DNA from: CALCTE01 sp045585835
Lineage (GTDB): Bacteria > Bacillota > Clostridia > Oscillospirales > CAG-272
DNA length: 13,254 nucleotides
Reading direction: 5' to 3'
Assembly: GCA_045585835.1 (NCBI GenBank)
Contig: JAZMZG010000021.1
Coordinates: 1-13,254 of the forward strand
In this document: positions 7,677 to 12,966 of the stretch, piece by piece
Layout: every line of letters begins with the position of its first letter
How positions within the stretch are numbered: position 1 is the first letter of the stretch
Notes under the pieces: model-generated
Told to the model about the DNA's origin: nothing
Databases searched by the model: none
The model's input: only the letters and a program-made list of their open reading frames with translations
Made by a program: the position numbers and the translations under genes

Positions 7677-7705
7677 TAGGGGTAATAAAACAAGAGGTGA
7701 AAACA

Positions 7706-9145
7706 ATGGCAAATGAAAAAATGGTAAACGATATCACGTCAATGGACGAGGATTTTGCTCAATGGTATACGGATATCGTTAAGAAAGCGGAGCTTATAGA
7801 ATACACGAGTGTTAAGGGTTGTATGGTCATTCGCCCTTATGCTTATGCTATTTGGGAAAATATGCAGAGGATACTTGACACGGAGTTCAAGCGCCTCGGA
7901 CACGAAAACGTATGTATGCCCATGTTTATTCCCGAAAGCCTTTTAAATAAAGAAAAAGACCACGTGGAAGGCTTTGCGCCCGAGGTTGCTTGGGTAACGC
8001 ACGGCGGTAGCGAGAAGCTCGAGGAGCGCCTTTGCGTAAGACCTACGTCGGAAACGCTTTTCTGTGAGCATTATGCAAATATAATTCACTCCTACAGAGA
8101 CCTTCCCAAGCTTTATAACCAATGGGTAAGCGTCGTTCGTTGGGAAAGAACGACACGCCCCTTCCTCCGTTCAAGAGAATTCTTGTGGCAAGAGGGACAT
8201 ACTATCCACGCAACCGCAGAAGAGGCTATTTTCGAAACCGAGCAAATGCTTAACGTATATGCCGATTTCTGCGAAAACGCACTTGCTATGCCCGTAATCA
8301 AGGGTAAAAAGACGGAGAGCGACAAGTTTGCGGGAGCGGTATCTACGTACGCAATAGAGGCGCTTATGCACGACGGAAAGGCGCTTCAGGCGGGAACCTC
8401 TCACTATTTCGGAGACGGATTTGCAAAAGCATTCGGCATCGAATACACGGATAAGGAAAATAAGCGCAGCATTCCTCACCAAACGTCTTGGGGCGTGACC
8501 ACAAGACTTATCGGTGCGGTAATTATGACGCACGGCGACAATAACGGACTCGTGCTTCCTCCTGCCATAGCGCCCATTCAGGTCGTTATCGTGCCCGTAG
8601 CACAGCATAAAGAGGGCGTGCTTGATAAGGCAAGAGAGCTTGAAGCTATGCTTAAAGAAGCAGGCATAAGAGTTAAGCTTGATGCAAGCGAGCAAAGTCC
8701 CGGTTGGAAGTTTGCAGAATATGAGATGAAGGGTGTTCCCCTTCGCCTTGAGATAGGTCCCCGTGATATTGAAAACGGGCAGTGTGTGCTCGTAATGCGC
8801 CATAACAGAGAAAAGCTCGTAACGAGCCTCGAAGGACTTGCTACTTCCGTAAATGCTGCTTTAGCGGCAGTTCATAAGGGACTTTACGATGCGGCTCTTG
8901 AAAACAGAGAAAAGCGCACGTATTCCTGCAAGACTGTTGACGAGATAAACAAGGCACTTTCCGAAAACGGTGACGGATTTGTAAAGGCTATGTGGTGCGG
9001 CGACGAAGCTTGTGAGGACGAAGTAAAGGCACAGACTGGCGTCGGCTCAAGATGCATACCCTTTGAATCTGAGCATATCAGCGACACCTGCGTATGCTGC
9101 CAAAAGCCCGCAAAGCATATGGTCGTTTGGGGAAAAGCGTATTAA
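7706..9145 (+). CDS. proS: Prolyl-tRNA synthetase, short eukaryote/archaeal-like form
   Basis: Class II synthetase that charges tRNA-Pro with proline. At 479 residues it is the form without the bacterial editing insertion between motifs 2 and 3; motif 2 (RWERTTRPFLRSREFLWQEG, 145-164) is followed at short distance by motif 3 (GVTTRLIGAVIMTHGDNNGL, 263-282). An anticodon-binding domain follows (about 290-400), then a C-terminal zinc-binding domain with Cys431-x4-Cys436 and Cys462-x2-Cys465, and a terminal Tyr479 as in the Thermus thermophilus type enzyme. ATG 7706 was chosen because AGAGG (7694-7698) stands eight bases before it; the GTG at 7697 overlaps that site. Monocistronic. Without the editing insertion, proofreading of Ala-tRNA-Pro would need a separate trans-editing protein, not present in this window. 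Confidence 0.96.
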   Translation: MANEKMVNDITSMDEDFAQWYTDIVKKAELIEYTSVKGCMVIRPYAYAIWENMQRILDTEFKRLGHENVCMPMFIPESLLNKEKDHVEGFAPEVAWVTHGGSEKLEERLCVRPTSETLFCEHYANIIHSYRDLPKLYNQWVSVVRWERTTRPFLRSREFLWQEGHTIHATAEEAIFETEQMLNVYADFCENALAMPVIKGKKTESDKFAGAVSTYAIEALMHDGKALQAGTSHYFGDGFAKAFGIEYTDKENKRSIPHQTSWGVTTRLIGAVIMTHGDNNGLVLPPAIAPIQVVIVPVAQHKEGVLDKARELEAMLKEAGIRVKLDASEQSPGWKFAEYEMKGVPLRLEIGPRDIENGQCVLVMRHNREKLVTSLEGLATSVNAALAAVHKGLYDAALENREKRTYSCKTVDEINKALSENGDGFVKAMWCGDEACEDEVKAQTGVGSRCIPFESEHISDTCVCCQKPAKHMVVWGKAY

Positions 9146-9152
9146 AAAAACT

Positions 9153-9188
9153 AAAGCAGTACACTACTAAAGAGTGTACTGCTTTTTT
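9153..9188. terminator. Bidirectional intrinsic terminator between proS and the SpoIIQ-like gene
   Basis: A perfect 13-base-pair stem (AAAGCAGTACACT at 9153-9165 with AGTGTACTGCTTT at 9173-9185), a seven-base loop, T6 at 9183-9188, and A7 at 9144-9150 that serves the other strand. It lies between the two convergent stop codons. Confidence 0.92.
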
Positions 9189-9197
9189 GCTGTCAAG

Positions 9198-10004
9198 TTA
9201 TTTTCCCGATTCTGCAAAATATTGTGTGGGATCGACGCTTTCTTCGTTGTAGGTCACCTCAAAGTGAAGGTGTGCTTCATTTGCGCATTTTGCCAAAGCG
9301 CTGCTTCCTACGTTGCCTATTACGTCGCCGGCTTTAACGCTTGCACCCGCTTCAATACCTTCGGGTACGGCTTCACCCAAATTTTTGTAAACCGAAACAA
9401 GACCGTTGCCGTGGTCGATAACGATGGTTTTTCCCATAAGTGCGTGATCGTATACTTGTGTTACGGTGCCGTCACAAAATGCCATTACGCTGTCACCGAG
9501 CTTTGCGGTGATGTCGATGCCTTCGTGTATACGATAATCGCCGAATACTTCGGAGTAAACGAGCGAGTCGCCCTTGTACGAGCCCAACTCACCCACTACG
9601 GGCATTACAAAATCGGAGTACCCGACGACGCCGGCACTTTGATCTTCATTATCGTTTGTCAGGTCGGGCGTTTCGGCGTCGGGTGAAGTATTTTGTGCGT
9701 TATCCGAAGGCTCGTTTTTGGATTCGTTCACATCGGTTTTATTTACGGCTGTTTCGTCCTTTGTGGTAGTAGTAGCGCCGGATGAGAGCTCATTTTTGTT
9801 TGCGTTTTGATTTAAAACGGAAGCTTCGCTGTCGGTCACACCTTCTGCACGAAGGTCTACGGCAGAGAGCTCAAAATCCTCGTTCGAGTTGTTTTTATTT
9901 TTAATTCCGGAAACTACGTTAATGGTCATTGCTGAAAGTACGCAAGCAGCAAGAGCAATATAAAGTCCTGCGCCGGCAAGCTTTTTGCGGTCGGTTTTTT
10001 TCAT
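9198..10004 (-). CDS. spoIIQ: SpoIIQ-like M23 (LytM-domain) forespore protein
   Basis: A 268-residue protein with a cytoplasmic MKKTDRKK start, one membrane helix (about 11-33), a long N/D/S/T-rich linker (34-127) and a LytM/M23 domain (about 133-263). In spore formers SpoIIQ sits in the forespore membrane, binds SpoIIIAH from the mother cell across the septum, and supports engulfment and the feeding channel. The zinc ligands are intact: His160 and Asp164 (RIHEGIDI) and His247 (HLHFEV), with His245 also kept. The catalytic His usually found in the YxHL motif is Asn208 (VYKNL). ATG at 10004 follows AAAAAGGAGA; a TTG seven codons upstream would overlap that site. A sigma-F-like promoter directly upstream supports the SpoIIQ call over a generic wall hydrolase. 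The rest of the sporulation machinery is outside the window. Confidence 0.8.
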   Translation of the reverse strand: MKKTDRKKLAGAGLYIALAACVLSAMTINVVSGIKNKNNSNEDFELSAVDLRAEGVTDSEASVLNQNANKNELSSGATTTTKDETAVNKTDVNESKNEPSDNAQNTSPDAETPDLTNDNEDQSAGVVGYSDFVMPVVGELGSYKGDSLVYSEVFGDYRIHEGIDITAKLGDSVMAFCDGTVTQVYDHALMGKTIVIDHGNGLVSVYKNLGEAVPEGIEAGASVKAGDVIGNVGSSALAKCANEAHLHFEVTYNEESVDPTQYFAESGK

Positions 10005-10038
10005 GGTGTATCTCCTTTTTTTCAAAATTTTACAATGC

Positions 10039-10067
10039 TATTGTTGCCTTGAAGTTTCAATATATAC
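10039..10067 (-). promoter_or_regulatory. Sigma-F-type promoter of the SpoIIQ-like gene
   Basis: On the minus strand, GTATA (10067-10063) and GGCAACAATA (10048-10039) match the forespore sigma-F pattern, GYATA at -35 and GGNNANAHTR at -10, with a 14-base spacer. No good sigma-A promoter is seen in the same interval. The implied leader is about 28 bases. An inverted repeat AGTTTC/GAAACT (10053-10058 and 10070-10075) overlaps the -35 region. Confidence 0.6.
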
Positions 10068-10118
10068 ACGAAACTGCAAAAAAAAATATGAAAATAGCGT
10101 GATAAGGCACAATACCTA

Positions 10119-10147
10119 TTGACAAGCTTTGAAGAAAATTATACAAT
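10119..10147 (+). promoter_or_regulatory. Distal sigma-A promoter of rny (P1)
   Basis: TTGACA (10119-10124), 17 bases, TACAAT (10142-10147). Transcription would start near 10154, giving an unusually long AT-rich leader of about 237 bases before the rny ATG. Confidence 0.75.
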
Positions 10148-10169
10148 ATATATAGCTGAATAAGCGATT

Positions 10170-10242
10170 ATATAGATATAGCAGTTAATTTAAGCTGCAA
10201 TTCGTGTTTTTAATGAATTTATTTTTGGAAATATAGATATAG
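10170..10242 (+). repeat. 12-base direct repeat in the rny leader
   Basis: ATATAGATATAG occurs at 10170-10181 and again at 10231-10242, spaced 61 bases start to start. The surrounding DNA is strongly AT-rich, so the match may be partly compositional; no function is apparent. Confidence 0.45.
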
Positions 10243-10313
10243 AGAATATAAGTTATACAATATAAATTTGTATTTTTGAAACTTAATATTACATTATAAA
10301 ATAACGTTTTGCG

Positions 10314-10354
10314 GCAGGACCGGATTTTTTGTCACGGTCTTGCTTTGCTTTTTT
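10314..10354 (+). promoter_or_regulatory. Hairpin with U-tract in the rny leader, possible attenuator
   Basis: GCAGGACCG (10314-10322) can pair with CGGTCTTGC (10335-10343), nine pairs including one G-U, with a 12-base loop. It is followed by TTTGCTTTTTT (10344-10354). This is the form of an intrinsic terminator placed about 40 bases before the rny start codon, inside the transcript from P1 and just upstream of the -10 of P2. It may end P1 transcripts in part; the U run is interrupted by GC, so termination could be incomplete. Confidence 0.5.
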
Positions 10355-10362
10355 GTTATAAT
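10354..10362 (+). promoter_or_regulatory. Possible proximal extended -10 promoter of rny (P2)
   Basis: TGTTATAAT at 10354-10362 is a consensus -10 preceded by the extended TGn motif. No good -35 is found at 16-18 bases (ACGGTC at 17). If used, the leader would be about 22 bases and would bypass the hairpin upstream. Confidence 0.5.
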
Positions 10363-10390
10363 CTATCATTTTTAAAAGGAGGATTGAAGA

Positions 10391-11974
10391 ATGCACAGAA
10401 TTTTTGCTATCGACATTTTACCCGCAGATCCTATCGGCATGGCAATTCTTTTGGGAATAATGCTTGTTGTGCTTTTAGTCGGAATCGTTATCGGTAACGC
10501 TATTCGTAAAAAGACGGCGGAAAAAATGATCGGCTCTGCGGAAGCGGAAGCACAGAAGATCATCAGCGATGCTCAAAAATTAACGGAAACAAAGAAGAAA
10601 GAAGCTCTTTTGGAAGCAAAAGAGGAGATCATCAAAAACAGAAACGAAGCAGAAAGAGAAATCAAAGAACGCCGTAACGAAGTGACTCGTATGGAAAGGC
10701 GCGTGATTCAAAAAGAAGAGAACATTGACAGAAAAACAGAAGTCCTTGAAAAGAAAGAGGAGATAGTCGCAAATAAGCTCAAGGAATGCGACAAGGTAAG
10801 AGAAGAGATCGAAAAGATAAAGCAAAGCGAATTTAATCTTTTGCAGGAAATTTCGGGCCTTACCGCAGAGCAAGCGAAGATACAGCTTTTGTCAAAGCTT
10901 GAAAGCGAGATTCGTCACGAAGCGGCACTTAAAATTCAAGAAGTCGAACAGGAATATAAGGACAGCGCAGACGACAAGGCGAAGAACATTCTTGCCGTTG
11001 CTATCCAAAGATGCGCCGCAGATTACGTTGCGGAGGCTACTGTTTCCGTTGTTCCTTTGCCCAGCGATGAGATGAAGGGAAGAATAATCGGACGAGAGGG
11101 AAGAAACATAAGAGCCATTGAAACCTTGACGGGTGTCGACCTTATAATCGACGACACGCCCGAGGCTATCACGATATCTAGCTTCAACCCCGTCAGACGT
11201 GAGATAGCGAGACTTTCGCTTGAAAAGCTTATCGGAGACGGAAGAATCCACCCTGCAAGAATCGAAGAGACCGTTGCAAAGGCGAGAAAAGAAGTCGATG
11301 CGGTCATCAAGCAAGAGGGTGAGAGAGCAGCTCTTGAGACGGGTGTTCACGGTATTCACCCCGAGCTTATCAAGCTCCTTGGCCGTCTTCGCTACAGAAC
11401 GAGCTACGGTCAGAACGTACTTGGCCACTCTATCGAGGTCGCATATATCGCAGGTATGATAGCCGATGAGCTCGGTGTCGATTCCGTGCTCGCAAAGCGT
11501 GCAGGCCTCTTGCACGATATAGGTAAAGCGCTCAACCACGAAATCGAAGGCTCTCACGTACAGCTCGGCGTAGAATACGCAAGAAAGTACAAGGAGAACG
11601 CAGACGTTATCCACGCTATCGAAGCGCACCATAACGACGTTGAGCCCAAGACCATTATCGCTATGATAGTTCAAGCTGCGGATGCTATTTCTGCCGCAAG
11701 ACCCGGCGCACGCCGAGAGAACCTCGAAAACTATATCAAGCGTCTTGAAAAGCTTGAGGAGATATCCACGTCCTTTGCGGGTGTTGACAATGCCTTTGCT
11801 ATCCAAGCGGGCAGAGAAGTCAGAATTATGGTAAAACCCGCCGACGTAAGCGACGACGATATGATAATAATGGCAAGAGATATCGCAAAGAAGATCGAGG
11901 AAGAGCTTGAATATCCCGGACAGATCAAGGTTAATCTTATAAGAGAAAGCCGTGCTGTCGACGTAGCGAAGTAA
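10391..11974 (+). CDS. rny: Ribonuclease Y
   Basis: Membrane-anchored endoribonuclease that starts decay of many mRNAs and riboswitch RNAs in Firmicutes, acting at the inner face of the membrane. The 527 residues are standard for the family (B. subtilis RNase Y is about 520). The order is: one membrane helix (about 15-36), a long charged coiled coil rich in Glu/Lys (about 40-190), a KH RNA-binding domain with the GRIIGREGRNIRAIE loop (230-244), and an HD metal-dependent catalytic domain with the HD pair at His375-Asp376 (LLHDIGKALNHE) and AIEAHHND (409-416). The AAAAGGAGGA ribosome binding site precedes the ATG. A small membrane protein gene follows 12 bases after its stop and is probably in the same transcript. 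Confidence 0.97.
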   Translation: MHRIFAIDILPADPIGMAILLGIMLVVLLVGIVIGNAIRKKTAEKMIGSAEAEAQKIISDAQKLTETKKKEALLEAKEEIIKNRNEAEREIKERRNEVTRMERRVIQKEENIDRKTEVLEKKEEIVANKLKECDKVREEIEKIKQSEFNLLQEISGLTAEQAKIQLLSKLESEIRHEAALKIQEVEQEYKDSADDKAKNILAVAIQRCAADYVAEATVSVVPLPSDEMKGRIIGREGRNIRAIETLTGVDLIIDDTPEAITISSFNPVRREIARLSLEKLIGDGRIHPARIEETVAKARKEVDAVIKQEGERAALETGVHGIHPELIKLLGRLRYRTSYGQNVLGHSIEVAYIAGMIADELGVDSVLAKRAGLLHDIGKALNHEIEGSHVQLGVEYARKYKENADVIHAIEAHHNDVEPKTIIAMIVQAADAISAARPGARRENLENYIKRLEKLEEISTSFAGVDNAFAIQAGREVRIMVKPADVSDDDMIIMARDIAKKIEEELEYPGQIKVNLIRESRAVDVAK

Positions 11975-11986
11975 GGAGGAAGTAAA

Positions 11987-12445
11987 TTGAAGCTTTTTCC
12001 CTTAATTAAAAAGGTACTTACAACGACTTGCGTTATTTTTACCGCTTCGCTATTTGCATTTTCGGCGCTTCTTTCAATGATGGGCGTTGCAGATGACGCA
12101 AAGTTTTTCGTGGACAGGCTATATATTTTGCTCTTGTTTGCGTTTATAGCAGCTTTCTCGGCACTCATTTTTTCCGCAAAGAAGCTCCATGCGGCAATTA
12201 AGGTGGCTGTCCACTATATAATTTGCTTTTTGGATATGTACCTTTGCGTATTCGTGATCTTCTTCAAAACGAGCGGAATGAATCAGCACGTGGAAGGATA
12301 TACGAAACCGCAGATACTTGTGGCAAGCGTAATGTTTACAGTGACCTACGCTGTAGTTATTGCGGTTTGCCTCATAATCGGCAAGGTGTCAAATAAAAAG
12401 CGCAGTGTGACCTATACAAAGCAGTTCAAGGAACTGTCGGAATAA
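11987..12445 (+). CDS. Hypothetical four-helix membrane protein
   Basis: A 152-residue protein with no family I can name with confidence. Four membrane helices are likely (about 11-31, 43-63, 75-93, 109-131), with basic residues at 8-9, 65-66 and 134-139 and a short charged tail ending in TKQFKELSE. Size and layout resemble the small DUF3021-type membrane proteins of Firmicutes, but I see no diagnostic motif. The start is a TTG at 11987, chosen because AAGGAGGA (11973-11980) stands six bases before it; the next ATG in frame would remove the first helix. It follows rny with a 12-base gap and ends at a strong terminator, so it is the last gene of the rny transcript. A role with RNase Y at the membrane is speculation from position alone. 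Confidence 0.75.
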   Translation: MKLFPLIKKVLTTTCVIFTASLFAFSALLSMMGVADDAKFFVDRLYILLLFAFIAAFSALIFSAKKLHAAIKVAVHYIICFLDMYLCVFVIFFKTSGMNQHVEGYTKPQILVASVMFTVTYAVVIAVCLIIGKVSNKKRSVTYTKQFKELSE

Positions 12446-12447
12446 GT

Positions 12448-12480
12448 AAAAAAGCCTTCTCGAAAAGAGAAGGCTTTTTT
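12448..12480. terminator. Intrinsic terminator of the rny transcript
   Basis: A perfect 14-base-pair stem (12448-12461 with 12467-12480; core GCCTTCTC/GAGAAGGC) with a GAAAA loop, A6 before and T6 after. It starts two bases after the stop of the membrane protein gene. Confidence 0.93.
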
Positions 12481-12549
12481 AGGCATTAGGCGTTAGGCGT
12501 TAGGTAGGGGCGGCCATCGGTCGCCCGCTACAGTGTGTTCGTGCACGAA
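12479..12549. repeat. Intergenic repeat block: heptamer tandem, GC-rich hairpin, palindrome
   Basis: Between two terminators lie, in order: four head-to-tail copies of TTAGGCG with small changes (12479-12506); a GC-rich hairpin, GGGCGGCC-ATC-GGTCGCCC (12508-12526), with one G-U pair; and a perfect 12-base palindrome, TTCGTGCACGAA (12538-12549). The GC-rich part contrasts with its AT-rich surroundings. GTAGGGGCG...CGCCCGC hairpins of this form recur between genes in many clostridial genomes, so this is probably a fragment of a dispersed non-coding repeat. No open frame or transposase is present. Confidence 0.6.
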
Positions 12550-12577
12550 ATTTATATAAAGGACGTTACAGCAACAA

Positions 12578-12605
12578 AAAAGGCTTCCGATTTCGGAAGC
12601 CTTTT
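12578..12605 (-). terminator. Intrinsic terminator of the XRE regulator gene
   Basis: A perfect 13-base-pair stem (AAAAGGCTTCCGA at 12578-12590 with TCGGAAGCCTTTT at 12593-12605) and a minimal TT loop. On the minus strand it follows the regulator stop (12614-12612) by six bases and ends in a run of U residues. Confidence 0.88.
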
Positions 12606-12611
12606 ACATTT

Positions 12612-12848
12612 CTATATCTTTTTTATCTCTTCTTCAATAAGCTCTACAAGCTCCGAAGGTTTTAGACCGAGTGCATTCGCAATTCGCCAAATGGATTCAA
12701 AATTCGCTTGCTTATCTCCGCTTTCTATCATAGCAATATGACTTCTCGCCATTCCCGCAAGCCCGCTTAATACCTCTTGCGAAAGCTTTTTCTCTTTTCT
12801 TTGCCGTTTTATTGCTTTACCGACCGCATATTTATCGAATTCTATCAT
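12612..12848 (-). CDS. XRE/Cro-CI type helix-turn-helix regulator
   Basis: A 78-residue single-domain DNA-binding protein, the minimal size of Cro/SinR-like repressors. The helix-turn-helix spans about residues 23-44 (SQEVLSGLAGMARSHIAMIESG), followed by the usual IWRIANALGLKPSELVEL helices (53-70). There is no separate sensor or oligomerisation domain. ATG 12848 was chosen because AAGGAG stands eight bases before it on the minus strand; a GTG three codons upstream overlaps that site. A near copy of the operator-like palindrome covers this start codon and a perfect copy lies 57 bases upstream, between the gene and a divergent secreted-protein gene. It probably represses itself and that neighbour. 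What would relieve repression is not visible; a partner protein might be encoded elsewhere. Confidence 0.9.
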   Translation of the reverse strand: MIEFDKYAVGKAIKRQRKEKKLSQEVLSGLAGMARSHIAMIESGDKQANFESIWRIANALGLKPSELVELIEEEIKKI

Positions 12849-12856
12849 CGTAGACA
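12839..12856. promoter_or_regulatory. Imperfect operator-like site over the XRE start codon
   Basis: ATTCTA-N6-TAGACA; 12841-12856 matches 14 of 16 bases of the perfect site at 12898-12913, in the same orientation. It spans the regulator's start codon and reaches its ribosome binding site, so a bound protein there would block elongation from the regulator's own promoter. Confidence 0.5.
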
Positions 12857-12895
12857 CTCCTTCGCTAATAGATTACTAAATTATTTTGCAAATTT

Positions 12896-12913
12896 TGTCT
12901 ATGATAGTAGACA
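12896..12913. promoter_or_regulatory. Perfect palindrome TGTCTA-N6-TAGACA, probable operator
   Basis: Two six-base arms (12896-12901 and 12908-12913) in perfect inverted repeat with six bases between, the geometry of a dimeric repressor site. Each arm reads TAGACA outward and can serve as a -35 hexamer: to the right with TACAAT (12931-12936) 17 bases on, and to the left with a poorer -10 (TAGTAA, 12878-12873, also 17 bases). Protein bound here would shut both divergent promoters. Confidence 0.65.
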
Positions 12914-12936
12914 TTATCGAAATTTTATGATACAAT
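12908..12936 (+). promoter_or_regulatory. Sigma-A promoter of the cohesin-like gene
   Basis: TAGACA (12908-12913), 17 bases, TACAAT (12931-12936). Its -35 is one arm of the palindrome at 12896-12913. The leader is about 24 bases, with AAAAGGAG (12953-12960) before the ATG. Confidence 0.72.
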
Positions 12937-12966
12937 AACTGCAATTCATAATAAAAGGAGAAGAAA

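Noticed and set aside
7697..7705. GTG start three codons upstream for proS
   Set aside because: The GTG overlaps the AGAGG ribosome binding site; the ATG at 7706 is correctly spaced from it and gives the usual start.
7677..7705. T-box or other riboswitch before proS
   Set aside because: A full-consensus promoter leaves a leader of only about 23 bases, too short for any such element.
8171..8803. 210-codon open frame on the minus strand inside proS
   Set aside because: Antisense to the synthetase core motifs, with no domain, no ribosome binding site and Cys/His/Arg-rich composition. A shadow frame.
9174..9686. 170-codon plus-strand frame opposite the SpoIIQ-like gene
   Set aside because: It would start inside the terminator hairpin and its translation has no domain. 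The minus-strand frame has the LytM motifs, ribosome binding site and promoter.
10005..10025. TTG start seven codons upstream for the SpoIIQ-like gene
   Set aside because: The added codons read through the AAAAAGGAGA ribosome binding site; ATG at 10004 is correctly spaced.
10250..10284. AAGTT-ATACAA / TTGTAT...AACTT stem in the rny leader as a separate terminator or RNA
   Set aside because: The stem is nearly all A-T with a six-base bulge in very AT-rich DNA, so it could arise by chance; mentioned only as part of the leader finding.
10892..11806. 304-codon open frame on the minus strand inside rny
   Set aside because: It lies wholly antisense to the catalytic part of RNase Y, has no convincing ribosome binding site or promoter, and its translation is rich in Cys, Ser and Arg with no recognisable domain. 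It is a shadow of the codon use of rny.
12849..12857. GTG start three codons upstream for the XRE regulator
   Set aside because: The GTG forms part of the AAGGAG ribosome binding site region; ATG at 12848 has proper spacing.
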